Source: Streptococcus marmotae (GTDB lineage: Bacteria; Bacillota; Bacilli; Lactobacillales; Streptococcaceae). From it: a stretch of DNA of 64,000 nucleotides. Shown here in pieces: positions 53,428 through 61,610 of this stretch. The notes under the pieces are model-generated. The model worked only from the letters and a program-made list of their open reading frames with translations. It had not been told where the DNA came from and searched no databases. The position numbers and the translations under genes are program-made. Each line of letters opens with the position of its first letter. The first letter of the stretch is position 1. The stretch is taken from NCBI RefSeq assembly GCF_001623565.1, contig NZ_CP015196.1, positions 868,001 to 932,000 of the forward strand, read 5' to 3'.

Positions 53428-53546
53428 AGGAACATAAATCTGTTTTGGAGGCAGACGGGGTAGCGCCCTTGGTACGAGATAATAGCTAAATCTTCAAATC
53501 AATAAGATTAAAAGTACCCGTGTCGGTTCGATTCCGACTGTTCCTG
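53428..53546 (+). ncRNA. tRNA-like element with oversized middle region
   Basis: The ends look like a tRNA: acceptor AGGAACA/TGTTCCT (7 bp), T arm GTCGG-TTCGATT-CCGAC and a D-like hairpin TCTG/CAGA with GG in the loop. In place of a normal anticodon arm there are about 65 nt, with GGTAC/GTACC enclosing AATCTT/AAGATT. No anticodon can be assigned. It could be a degenerate or intron-bearing tRNA or a tRNA-mimicking regulatory RNA. Confidence 0.5.
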
Positions 53547-53625
53547 TGTTAAGCTCTGAGAAGTCTGCGGACCTCAGGAGCGATGAGGTTAGAGAATTGC
53601 ATATCGCTCTAACTCAATATGCATT

Positions 53626-53650
53626 AGTCACACAAGCGTGTGGCTTTTTT
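53626..53650 (+). terminator. Terminator after the tRNA region
   Basis: AGTCACAC, an AAGC loop, GTGTGGCT and five T. Further hairpins precede it (GAGGTTAGAG/CTCTAACTC at 53585-53613). The tRNA transcript may thus end before the late genes. Confidence 0.8.
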
Positions 53651-53677
53651 GATTTTCAAGAAGGAGACTAGGCAATT

Positions 53678-54268
53678 ATGCAGATTATCGAAATGAATGT
53701 AGATGAATTGAGGCCGTATAGTAAAAATCCAAGAAAAAATGATGGTGCAGTAGATCCAGTTGCGAATTCAATTGAAGAATTTGGTTTTAAAGTGCCAATT
53801 GTTGCTACATCAGATGGTGAGATTATCAATGGGCATACTCGATATAAGGCTGCGAAGAAACTCAAATTAGAGACTGTACCCGTTATTGTTGCCGATGATT
53901 TGTCTGAAGAGCAGATAAAGGCGTTTCGGTTGGCTGATAATAAGGTCGGAGAAATTGCCACATGGGACAATGTTTTGTTAGACATCGAGCTTGATTCAAT
54001 AATTAATTTGGATATGGAACTTTTTGGATTTGAGGAAAAAGAGGAAGTAGAAGACATCATACCTGAGGTTGAATTTACAGAAGAGTTGTATGAACAAAAT
54101 AATTATTTAGTTTTAAAATTTGATAATATTGTTGATTGGGCACAAGCGCAGAGTTTGTTTGGAATTGAAAGCAAGAAAGATTTAGCCAAAAAAATGGATC
54201 GACAAGGGGTTGGCAGGGTTTTAGATGGTGCTAAGGCTATCAATCAAATATTAGGAGAAGTGAAGTGA
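53678..54268 (+). CDS. ParB/sulfiredoxin-fold N-terminal domain protein
   Basis: A 196-aa protein. Residues 1-95 follow the phage ParB-like pattern: MNVDELRPYSKNPRKNDGAV, EFGFKVPIVATSDGEIINGH and GHTRYKAAKKLKLETVPVIV. In many phages this domain is fused to a DNA methylase. Here it is followed only by an acidic linker and a small C-terminal domain (QSLFGIESKKDLAKKMDRQG). AAGGAG precedes the ATG. Its stop overlaps the glycosyltransferase start (TGATG), so the two probably act together. Confidence 0.8.
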   Translation: MQIIEMNVDELRPYSKNPRKNDGAVDPVANSIEEFGFKVPIVATSDGEIINGHTRYKAAKKLKLETVPVIVADDLSEEQIKAFRLADNKVGEIATWDNVLLDIELDSIINLDMELFGFEEKEEVEDIIPEVEFTEELYEQNNYLVLKFDNIVDWAQAQSLFGIESKKDLAKKMDRQGVGRVLDGAKAINQILGEVK

Positions 54269-55029
54269 TGAAAATTTCAGTGAATATCCCTAGTTATAAG
54301 CGACCTGTTGTCGAAATATTGAAGTTATATCCTTTTTGTGTTGTTTGGGTTGCGGAGAAGGAAAAAGAGGCTTATCAAAAACAAAATCCAGATACAATTA
54401 TTAGAACAATGCCTGATGAAGTCCAAGGGAATATTGCAAGAGTTCGTAATTGGATTTTAGACCACACTCAAGATGATGATGTAGTTGTGATGATTGATGA
54501 TGATTGTTATTTTTTTGGCTTTTGGGAAAATGAAGAGAAAACGTCGCTTGAGGCAGAAGATTTCATTCAATTTATTGAAAAATATTCTTTGATTGCGGAT
54601 GAGTGGGGGGCAAAATTTTGGGGAGTAAATTGTTTAGAAGACAGAAGGGGCTATAGAGCGTTTTGTCCATTTTCCACAACTTCTTTTATAGGTGCCCCGT
54701 TTCATTGTTTTTTGAAAGGAAATGAATTAAGGTATGATGAAAATATCCCTTTGAAAGAAGATTATGACATGACACTCCAGCAATTGAATCGTTATCGTGT
54801 AGCATTGCGAGTGAATAAATTTCATTATCGAGTAAAGCAATCAGAGCAAGCAGGTGGTTGCGCAATGATGAGAAATTATGATGTTGAGTTAGAACAATTG
54901 TTGCGATTACAGAAAAAATGGGGTGATAAAATTGTCAGATTTGACAAGACAAGCAATAGCAGGCTCGGTAAAAAGCAAAAGAGATTTGATTTTAATCCTA
55001 TCATAAAACCACCGATAAAGGGGGTCTAG
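54268..55029 (+). CDS. GT-A-fold glycosyltransferase (phage DNA-modification-type candidate)
   Basis: A 253-aa protein starting MKISVNIPSYKRPVVEILKL. The nucleotide-sugar Asp cluster is VVVMIDDDCYFFGF (DDD near residues 76-78). Downstream lie STTSFIGAPFHCFLKG and NIPLKEDYDMTLQQLNRYRV, whose KEDYD resembles the catalytic Asp region of phage TET-associated glycosyltransferases. Those enzymes glycosylate modified bases, but no hydroxymethylase or TET gene is visible in the window. The substrate could also be a capsid protein. Family placement is from pattern memory. Confidence 0.65.
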   Translation: MKISVNIPSYKRPVVEILKLYPFCVVWVAEKEKEAYQKQNPDTIIRTMPDEVQGNIARVRNWILDHTQDDDVVVMIDDDCYFFGFWENEEKTSLEAEDFIQFIEKYSLIADEWGAKFWGVNCLEDRRGYRAFCPFSTTSFIGAPFHCFLKGNELRYDENIPLKEDYDMTLQQLNRYRVALRVNKFHYRVKQSEQAGGCAMMRNYDVELEQLLRLQKKWGDKIVRFDKTSNSRLGKKQKRFDFNPIIKPPIKGV

Positions 55030-55032
55030 TTG

Positions 55033-55473
55033 ATGGCACAAGGGCAATATCAAGAATGGCTTAAGGCTGAGAATCTTTTGCTTTTGCAAGGTTGGAAGCG
55101 TCAAGGTTTGTCTGATGAGCAAATTGCCCGAGACAAGATTGGAATTAACCCTCGTACACTTGAGAAGTGGAAGAAATCTCATGGGCAGATTGGGCAGGCT
55201 TTAAAAAGAGGAAAGGAGCATGCCAATTTTTTAATCGAGAATAAGTTGTTTGAGAAAGCGGCGAATGGGAATGTAACAGCTATGATTTTTTGGTTGAAGA
55301 ATAATTGGCGTGAAAAATATAATGATAGCCAACTATCAGAAGAAGAACGTCAATTATTGAAAGAGCGTATTAAGTCATTAGAGTTAGATAATAAAGAAAG
55401 AGAAATTTTACAAAATCCAGAAGATGAAATCATCATCGTAGATTCTTGGGCAGACGAGGTGGAAGATGATTGA
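55033..55473 (+). CDS. terS: Terminase small subunit
   Basis: A 146-aa DNA-recognition subunit of the packaging motor. The N-terminal helix-turn-helix has QGLSDEQIARDKIGINPRTL and EKWKKSHGQIG. The LKNNWREKYNDSQLSEEERQ segment is typical of the phage terminase small subunit family. The ATG at 55033 follows GGGGGTC and one in-frame TTG. It overlaps the large subunit by 8 nt. Confidence 0.88.
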   Translation: MAQGQYQEWLKAENLLLLQGWKRQGLSDEQIARDKIGINPRTLEKWKKSHGQIGQALKRGKEHANFLIENKLFEKAANGNVTAMIFWLKNNWREKYNDSQLSEEERQLLKERIKSLELDNKEREILQNPEDEIIIVDSWADEVEDD

Positions 55474-56770
55474 TATTCAGAAGAATGTGAATCCGCATTT
55501 TAAGTCGGTTTGGGTGTCTAAGTTTCCGTATAACGTTCTAAAAGGTGGGCGAAATTCGTTTAAGTCGTCTGTAATTGCGTTGAAGCTGGTCTACATGATG
55601 ATTCTGCATATCAAGATTGGAGAAAAAGCCAACGTGGTCGTGATTCGTAAAGTTGGAAATACCATTCGAGATAGCGTTTATCTTAAAATACAGTGGGCGT
55701 TGCGATTGTTTGGGATTATCCACAGGTTTAAGATGACGGTATCGCCGTTTAAAATCGAACATAGGGGAACAGGGTCGACTTTCTATTTCTATGGCCAAGA
55801 TGATTTTCAAAAATTGAAATCAAATGACATCGGGAATATCATTGCGGTTTGGTACGAGGAAGCGGCAGAGTTTGCCAGTCAAGAGGATTTTGACCAGTCT
55901 AACGTGACTTTTATGCGACAGAAGCACCAAGAATCTGATTTTGTGCAGTTCTTTTGGTCTTACAACCCGCCTCGCAATCCCTATTCGTGGATAAACGAGT
56001 GGGCGGAGGAGCTGAAAGAAAATCCTGACTATCTTGTTCATGAGTCTAGTTATCTTGAGGATGAGTTGGGCTTTGTGACGGAGCAGATGTTGTCGGATAT
56101 TGAGCGGATAAAGCAGAATGATTATGACTATTATCGCTACATTTATCTTGGTGAACCAGTCGGGCTTGGGACGAATGTCTATAACATTGATTTGTTTCAG
56201 CGTGTGGAGAGAATACCAGCTGATGAGCGAGTGATTGGCCAGTTTTTTGCGATGGATACGGGGCATCAGCAGTCTGCTACGACGTGTTTGCATGCTGTGT
56301 TGACGAGTAAGAATCGCTTGTATCTTGTGGATACCTATTATTATAGTCCTGCTGGTAAGGTTAAGAAAAAAGCTCCTAGTGTGTTGTCAAAGGAAATTCA
56401 TGAGTTTGTTCAACGTCAGGGACGGAATTTTCCAAATGTTCCTATTTTGAACCAGACGATTGATAGCGCAGAGGGGGCTTTGAGAAATCAGTATTTTGAA
56501 GATTATGGGGAGCGTTGGCATCCGGTGGCGAAGAAAAAGAAGATTGTGATGACTGAGTTTGTGCAGTCGCTTCTCGCTGAGGGGCGTTTTTTCTATTTGC
56601 CAAGCAAAAATAATGTTCAGTATTTCATTGAGGAGCATAAGAGATACATGTGGGATGAAAAGTCGGTGATGAATGATGATCCAAAAGTTGTGAAAGAAGA
56701 TGATCATACGTGCGATGCGTTCCAGTATTTGATTATCGATAATGCACAAGCCTTGGATTTGAAAGCTTAA
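55466..56770 (+). CDS. terL: Terminase large subunit (PBSX/Terminase_3 type)
   Basis: A 434-aa packaging ATPase/nuclease. Walker A is LKGGRNSFKSSVIA (about 24-37) and Walker B is NIIAVWYEEAAEFAS. The nuclease domain has GQFFAMDTGHQQSATTC, NQTIDSAEGALRNQ and EDDHTCDAFQYLIID, placing the three acidic metal ligands. It is of the T4-like headful or PBSX class rather than the HK97 class. Confidence 0.92.
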   Translation: MIDIQKNVNPHFKSVWVSKFPYNVLKGGRNSFKSSVIALKLVYMMILHIKIGEKANVVVIRKVGNTIRDSVYLKIQWALRLFGIIHRFKMTVSPFKIEHRGTGSTFYFYGQDDFQKLKSNDIGNIIAVWYEEAAEFASQEDFDQSNVTFMRQKHQESDFVQFFWSYNPPRNPYSWINEWAEELKENPDYLVHESSYLEDELGFVTEQMLSDIERIKQNDYDYYRYIYLGEPVGLGTNVYNIDLFQRVERIPADERVIGQFFAMDTGHQQSATTCLHAVLTSKNRLYLVDTYYYSPAGKVKKKAPSVLSKEIHEFVQRQGRNFPNVPILNQTIDSAEGALRNQYFEDYGERWHPVAKKKKIVMTEFVQSLLAEGRFFYLPSKNNVQYFIEEHKRYMWDEKSVMNDDPKVVKEDDHTCDAFQYLIIDNAQALDLKA

Positions 56771-56781
56771 AGGAGTGGTAG

Positions 56782-58293
56782 ATGGGACTAGTGCAGACGA
56801 TTAAGAATTTTTTTACAAGGAGTAAGTATGCGATGACGACACAGAGTTTAGCGAGTATTACGGAGCATCCAAAGATTGCTATTTCCCAAGATGAGTATAC
56901 TCGGATTCAGGAAAATGTCCGTTATTTTGCGGGGAGGTATGACCCGGTAGAGTACAAGGATAGTAATGGCAATAGGCAAAAGCGTGAGTTCAACCATTTG
57001 CCGATTGGGCGTACTGCTGCTAAGAAGATTGCTAGTTTGGTCTTTAATGAGCAGGCAGAGATTGTACTTGATGATGAGGTCGCAAATGAGTTTATCAATA
57101 CTACTTTGAAAAACGACCGTTTTAACAAAAACTTTGAGCGTTATCTTGAAAGTTGTTTAGCGTTGGGTGGTATGGCGATGCGTCCGTATGTGGATGGCGA
57201 TAGGGTGCGTGTGGCTTTTGTTCAAGCTCCTGTTTTTCTGCCTTTGCAGTCCAATACGCAGGATATTTCTAGTGCTGCGATTATCACTAAGACGGTGAAA
57301 AGTGAGGGGCAGAAAAATCGCTATTACACCTTGATTGAACTTCATGAGTGGGGAGCAGATAACCGGTATACGATTACGAATGAGTTGTATAAGTCTGATA
57401 ATCCGAGCGCGGTAGGGGCAAGGGTGCCGTTGGCAGAGCTTTATGAAGGGTTGCAAGAAGTGGTTTCTCTTAATAGGTTGAGTCGCCCTTTGTTCACGTA
57501 TTTGAAACCGCCTGGTATGAATAATAAGAATATCAATAGTCCGCTTGGTTTGTCTATCTTTGATAATGCGAAGACTACGATTGATTTTATCAATACCACC
57601 TACGACGAGTTTATGTGGGAGGTCAAGATGGGTCAGCGTAGAGTGGCGGTGCCAACACAGCTCTTAAAGACTGAATATAATCAGGAAGGCGAGAAGGTCT
57701 TTGTCAGACGTGAATTTGAAGCTGGTCAAAATGTTTATGAGCAGTTTGATAGCGGCGATATAGACAAAGGTATAGGTATCACAGACCTTACAACGCCTAT
57801 TCGTTCAGATGATTATATCAAGGCGATTAATGAAGGGCTTTCGCTATTTGAAATGCAGATTGGGGTGTCGGCTGGTATGTTTACATTCGATGGGAAGTCG
57901 ATGAAGACGGCTACGGAAGTGGTGTCTGAGAATTCGGATACGTATCAGATGAGAAACAGTATCGTGACCTTGGTTGAGCAGTCGTTGAAGGAGTTGATTG
58001 TTTCTATTCTTGAGTTGGCGGCGTCCTACAAGTTATACACAGGAAAAATTCCTGATATGGATGCGATAAGCATCAACTTGGATGATGGTGTGTTTACGGA
58101 TCGGCATGTCGAGCTGGATTATTGGACAAAGGTTGTTGCAGCTGGTTTTGCACCTCGTGAGATGGCGATTGAGAAAGTCTTGAATATCTCGAAAGAGGAA
58201 GCGAAAAAAATTAGCTCGTCAATTGATGACGAGGAAGTCCGTAGTATGACGCGACAGCGTAGTCGTGAGGATATAGACTTGTACGGAGAGTAG
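56782..58293 (+). CDS. Portal protein (SPP1 Gp6-like)
   Basis: A 503-aa dodecameric portal subunit forming the DNA channel at one capsid vertex. The family pattern includes FNHLPIGRTAAKKIASLVFN (about 76-95) and NSPLGLSIFDNAKTTIDFIN. KSMKTATEVVSENSDTYQ lies in the stem region. It begins 11 nt after terL, behind AGGAG. Confidence 0.9.
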   Translation: MGLVQTIKNFFTRSKYAMTTQSLASITEHPKIAISQDEYTRIQENVRYFAGRYDPVEYKDSNGNRQKREFNHLPIGRTAAKKIASLVFNEQAEIVLDDEVANEFINTTLKNDRFNKNFERYLESCLALGGMAMRPYVDGDRVRVAFVQAPVFLPLQSNTQDISSAAIITKTVKSEGQKNRYYTLIELHEWGADNRYTITNELYKSDNPSAVGARVPLAELYEGLQEVVSLNRLSRPLFTYLKPPGMNNKNINSPLGLSIFDNAKTTIDFINTTYDEFMWEVKMGQRRVAVPTQLLKTEYNQEGEKVFVRREFEAGQNVYEQFDSGDIDKGIGITDLTTPIRSDDYIKAINEGLSLFEMQIGVSAGMFTFDGKSMKTATEVVSENSDTYQMRNSIVTLVEQSLKELIVSILELAASYKLYTGKIPDMDAISINLDDGVFTDRHVELDYWTKVVAAGFAPREMAIEKVLNISKEEAKKISSSIDDEEVRSMTRQRSREDIDLYGE

Positions 58294-58297
58294 CTAG

Positions 58298-59920
58298 ATG
58301 GTAAGGTCAAAGAAAAGGCAAATCCAGCTCAACGATGAGCAGATGCTTTTGATGGCGAGTAATGTTGCGGATATTTACCATCAGTTGTCTCTTGATTTGT
58401 TTGATAATGTGGTCGAACGGTTGAGGGAGCGTGGTTCTGTTTATTTAGAAAAGCAGCCGTATCTTTGGCAATTGGATAAGATGAATCAGATGGGCGCGCT
58501 TAATGATGAGAATGTCCGTTTGATAGCGGAGAGGTCTGGGATTGCCGAGGAGCAACTCCGTTATATCATTCAGAACGAAGGGTATAAGGTTTATACAACG
58601 ACAGCAGAGCAATTGGCGGAAGCTATGGGGAATCCAGCGGATTTTGACCCTAAGGTGATGGAGGACTTAATCAGTTATTCCAACCAAGTGATGTTTGATG
58701 TGGATAATCTTATCAATACGACATTACCTAAAAGCGTGCAGGCTGTGTATAAGTCTATTGTGGAAGAGACTGTCGCAAAGGTGGTGACGGGTCTTTCAAC
58801 GTCAGATATGGCTTTGAATGAGACGATTATGAAGTGGCATCAAAAGGGTTTTTATGGTTTTACGGATAAGAGCGGTAAAAACTGGCGAGCAGATAATTAT
58901 GCTCGTACGATTATCAAGTCAACGGTCATGCGTGTTCGAAATGAGATGCGGACACGGCCTGCAAAGGAACTGGGGATTGATACTTTTTACTATTCGGTTA
59001 AGTCGTCTGCTCGTGAGTTGTGCGCTCCTTTACAGCATCAGATTGTGACAACTGGGCTGGCTCGTGTGGAAGCTGGTGAGAAGATTTTGGCTTTGTCTGA
59101 TTATGGGTATGGGAGTCCGGGTGGTTGTCTTGGAATCAATTGTGGTCATATTCTAACGCCATTTATCCCTGGGGCGAATTATAAGCCTGAATTGGGGGAG
59201 GATGTCAGGGGTATCGCTCCTGAGCAGGCCATCGAGAATGCGACGATTGAAGCAAAGCAACGAGCGATGGAGCGGTCTATTCGCTTTAGCAAGGAGCAGT
59301 TACATGTGGCTGAAAAGCTCGGCGATGCGGAGCTGATTGATAAGTATAGACTCAAGTTAAGGAAACAGAAACATGCCTTGAAATCTTATCTGAATGAACA
59401 TAGCTTTTTACGTCGTGATGAGGGACGGGAGAAGTATTATTACAATCCTGATAGCTATGCGAAGCAGGAGGCGAGGTTGAATAAAGAGTTCGAAGAGAAG
59501 AAAAGATATCATTTAGAACAGAAAGAAATGAGAGAAAAGTTTGAATCCGCTCTCAAAAATGGTATAATTAAAACAGAACTCAATAACGAAAATTTTGAAA
59601 ATCATGTTAGAGGGACTAGAGGTTATGAAAACTACCTCAAGAAAAACCTAGCCAAGGGAGCTCCTCCACCAAGTTATCTAACAATTACCAAAGAAGAGTG
59701 TCAGGCGCTTATTGATAGGTATGCTGGGACGGGACAATTTAGATACAATCCAAAATCTAACAAAATGCAAGAAATAATCTCGCATGATGGACCTATTGGG
59801 ACATATATAGACCAGAGGACAGGAGAAATCATCGAGAATGATAAAGATTTTCGTATTCACTATAGTAAAACAGGGGCACATATTGTGCCGACTATACGAG
59901 GGAAAAGGAGAAGAAAATGA
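58298..59920 (+). CDS. MuF-type minor head protein fused to an Ntox50-type toxin domain
   Basis: A 540-aa protein. Residues up to about 300 are a minor capsid/MuF domain (TTAEQLAEAMGNPADFDPKV, SPGGCLGINCGHILTPFIPG). A charged helical linker (about 310-420) leads to a C-terminal domain with NFENHVRGTRGYENYLKKNL, PSYLTITKEECQALIDRYAG and DFRIHYSKTGAHIVPTIRGK. The last part matches the polymorphic toxin type 50 (Ntox50) pattern, a presumed RNase. MuF-toxin fusions are known in temperate phages and may be delivered with the virion. The next gene overlaps its stop. Confidence 0.85.
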   Translation: MVRSKKRQIQLNDEQMLLMASNVADIYHQLSLDLFDNVVERLRERGSVYLEKQPYLWQLDKMNQMGALNDENVRLIAERSGIAEEQLRYIIQNEGYKVYTTTAEQLAEAMGNPADFDPKVMEDLISYSNQVMFDVDNLINTTLPKSVQAVYKSIVEETVAKVVTGLSTSDMALNETIMKWHQKGFYGFTDKSGKNWRADNYARTIIKSTVMRVRNEMRTRPAKELGIDTFYYSVKSSARELCAPLQHQIVTTGLARVEAGEKILALSDYGYGSPGGCLGINCGHILTPFIPGANYKPELGEDVRGIAPEQAIENATIEAKQRAMERSIRFSKEQLHVAEKLGDAELIDKYRLKLRKQKHALKSYLNEHSFLRRDEGREKYYYNPDSYAKQEARLNKEFEEKKRYHLEQKEMREKFESALKNGIIKTELNNENFENHVRGTRGYENYLKKNLAKGAPPPSYLTITKEECQALIDRYAGTGQFRYNPKSNKMQEIISHDGPIGTYIDQRTGEIIENDKDFRIHYSKTGAHIVPTIRGKRRRK

Positions 59921-60132
59921 GCAAGCGGCTTTGGAATTATCTGCGTTCAAGAGTTCGAGTTGTTAACAGCAACGGCGAGATTGTCAATGGTCTTGTTATT
60001 GATTTTGTTGATGAAATGGATAATGGCGAACAAGATGAAATTGTTATCCGTGTTGATAGGAAAAATCTTGACGATCCGACAGAAGTCTCTTTGCTTGAGA
60101 GCGAGATTGTTTCAATCAATGAATTAAACTAG
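59917..60132 (+). CDS. Small protein after the MuF-toxin, SM/LSM-like; candidate immunity protein
   Basis: A 71-aa acidic protein. VRVVNSNGEIVNGLVIDFVD and ESEIVSINELN give the strand pattern of a small SM-like barrel. It starts within the stop codon of the toxin gene (ATGA) and is followed by a terminator. Coupling and position fit a cognate immunity protein; this is inference, since the Ntox50 domain would need neutralising in the lysogen. Confidence 0.65.
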   Translation: MSKRLWNYLRSRVRVVNSNGEIVNGLVIDFVDEMDNGEQDEIVIRVDRKNLDDPTEVSLLESEIVSINELN

Positions 60133-60155
60133 CGCTTAGTTATCTAGGTGCTTTT
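60131..60155 (+). terminator. Terminator after the MuF-toxin gene pair
   Basis: AGCGCTTAG pairs with CTAGGTGCT (G-T pairs included) over a 4-nt loop, followed by TTT. Confidence 0.7.
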
Positions 60156-60178
60156 CTTGTACTCAAAAGGAGGAATAT

Positions 60179-60340
60179 ATGGCTATTAAAGTAAATGTGA
60201 GTAGTATAAATTATGGAGATGAAGGTGCAAACCAGTCTTGTTTTGTAGATGTAAGGTTGCGTCTTGAAGGCGGAAAACCCACTGACCGAATGGACAAGTT
60301 GTCCACGCTAGTTGCTAAAATAAGCGAAATTGAACTTTAA
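60179..60340 (+). CDS. Small phage protein of unknown function
   Basis: A 53-aa protein (MAIKVNVSSINYGDEGANQS, then FVDVRLRLEGGKPTDRMDKL) with a strong AAAGGAGG 4 nt before its ATG. It lies between two terminator-like hairpins in the head-gene region. No family recognised. Confidence 0.6.
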   Translation: MAIKVNVSSINYGDEGANQSCFVDVRLRLEGGKPTDRMDKLSTLVAKISEIEL

Positions 60341-60388
60341 AACAGTAAGAGCTGTCTTTGAGGCAACGAAAGGAGAAAGGAGAAAAAC

Positions 60389-60646
60389 ATGGAACAAGAG
60401 CAATATGGAATAACGCTGTTTTTATCAGATGGCAAAACGCTCCACTTTGAGCAGGTGGAGGACTTGGTGTTTTACACTGATTTAGAAACAATGAGTTTTA
60501 CCTACTTCGGCAAGTCATTCGGAAAACGTCGCAAAGCACAATTTAACTACGCTGAATTGCTTGGTTTTAGCATGGATGAAGGATTGGATTGTGTAAAAAG
60601 TTATTCTGAAATAACATTAAAAAGAGAAGAGTTAGGTTATGAATAA
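60389..60646 (+). CDS. Phage protein of unknown function
   Basis: An 85-aa acidic protein (MEQEQYGITLFLSDGKTLHF, then YFGKSFGKRRKAQFNYAELL) behind AAAGGAG. It overlaps the next gene by 8 nt. Its place between the toxin pair and the scaffold gene is outside the core head genes; no family recognised. Confidence 0.65.
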   Translation: MEQEQYGITLFLSDGKTLHFEQVEDLVFYTDLETMSFTYFGKSFGKRRKAQFNYAELLGFSMDEGLDCVKSYSEITLKREELGYE

Positions 60647-60929
60647 ACGTATGAAAAAGAAGTATTTGTTGTCATTTCTTGAAAAGAGGGTGGCAGACCT
60701 TGAACGCAAGAATGCAGGATTGCTTGCTCAAGTAATCTTGCTTGAAGAAGTGCAAAAGCAAATGGTTAGTCGTGTCGAACAGCTGGAGGAGCGGGTTTCT
60801 AAAAACGCTGAGGGAACGAATAAGGAGTTAGACCATTTTCGTGAGGTGACGAAAATGCTTTCGGATAATCAGGATTTTCTTCAAAATGAGATGAAGCGCA
60901 TGAAAAAACCGTGGTTTAAACGGAAATAA
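60639..60929 (+). CDS. Coiled-coil phage protein
   Basis: A 96-aa, very basic-ended protein (MNKRMKKKYLLSFLEKRVAD at the start, KKPWFKRK at the end). A long central coiled coil includes LEEVQKQMVSRVEQLEERVS. Function unknown. A terminator-like hairpin follows. Confidence 0.65.
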   Translation: MNKRMKKKYLLSFLEKRVADLERKNAGLLAQVILLEEVQKQMVSRVEQLEERVSKNAEGTNKELDHFREVTKMLSDNQDFLQNEMKRMKKPWFKRK

Positions 60930-60932
60930 TCT

Positions 60933-60962
60933 AACCGTGTGGATTCCATGCGGTTTTCTTTT
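60933..60962 (+). terminator. Terminator-like hairpin before the scaffold gene
   Basis: AACCG/CGGTT with an inner TGG/CCA, followed by TTCTTTT. Confidence 0.65.
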
Positions 60963-61029
60963 GCCCTGGATATGGCGTAAAAGTGTCTGTATTTCAGTCC
61001 CTCGTGACGTAAAACAAAGGGGTTAAGAC

Positions 61030-61596
61030 ATGGGTCTTAAACGGGAGATGTTGGTGGATGCAGGTATCACAGATAATGCTGTGCTTGACAATATCATGCA
61101 AGCGTACGGTGCAGGTATTGAAAACGCAAAAGCGCAGGCTAAGTCTGAGGTGCAGGCAGAAAACGACAGCTTAAAGCAACAACTTGAGCAACAAACCCAA
61201 GCTATCAAGGATTTGCAGGAAAAAGAGGGAGCTAGTGAGGAAAGCAAGCAACAGTTGGCGGACTTGCAGGCTCAATTTGACCAGTACAAGATGGATAGTG
61301 AGGCGAAACTTGCTCAGGTTCAGAAAACAAATGCTGTGGCTCTTGCTTTGAAAGATGTTGGGGCGTATAATTCGGATGATTTAATGAAATTCATTGACCT
61401 AGACAAGATTGAGCTGGGAGAGGATGGGAAGCCTGTTCTTGATGAAACCATTAAAAGTCTGAAAGAAGCTAGTCCGTATCTTTTCCAGAAAGAGACAGAG
61501 GCAGCACAACCGCAAATTACAGTTTCAGGGAATCCTTCAGCGGGTACTGACGGAGGGAAAGACCCGTTCCAAACTGTAATCGATAGTTATAAATAA
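61030..61596 (+). CDS. Phage scaffold protein (GP20/DUF4355-like)
   Basis: A 188-aa scaffold that guides procapsid assembly. It starts MGLKREMLVDAGITDNAVLD and has a long coiled coil (AKSEVQAENDSLKQQLEQQT). The C-terminal part has LKDVGAYNSDDLMKFIDLDK and PYLFQKE, characteristic of the GP20 scaffold family. The disordered end is where scaffolds bind the capsid. It directly precedes the major capsid gene. Confidence 0.85.
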   Translation: MGLKREMLVDAGITDNAVLDNIMQAYGAGIENAKAQAKSEVQAENDSLKQQLEQQTQAIKDLQEKEGASEESKQQLADLQAQFDQYKMDSEAKLAQVQKTNAVALALKDVGAYNSDDLMKFIDLDKIELGEDGKPVLDETIKSLKEASPYLFQKETEAAQPQITVSGNPSAGTDGGKDPFQTVIDSYK

Positions 61597-61610
61597 GAAA
61601 GGACAAACAT

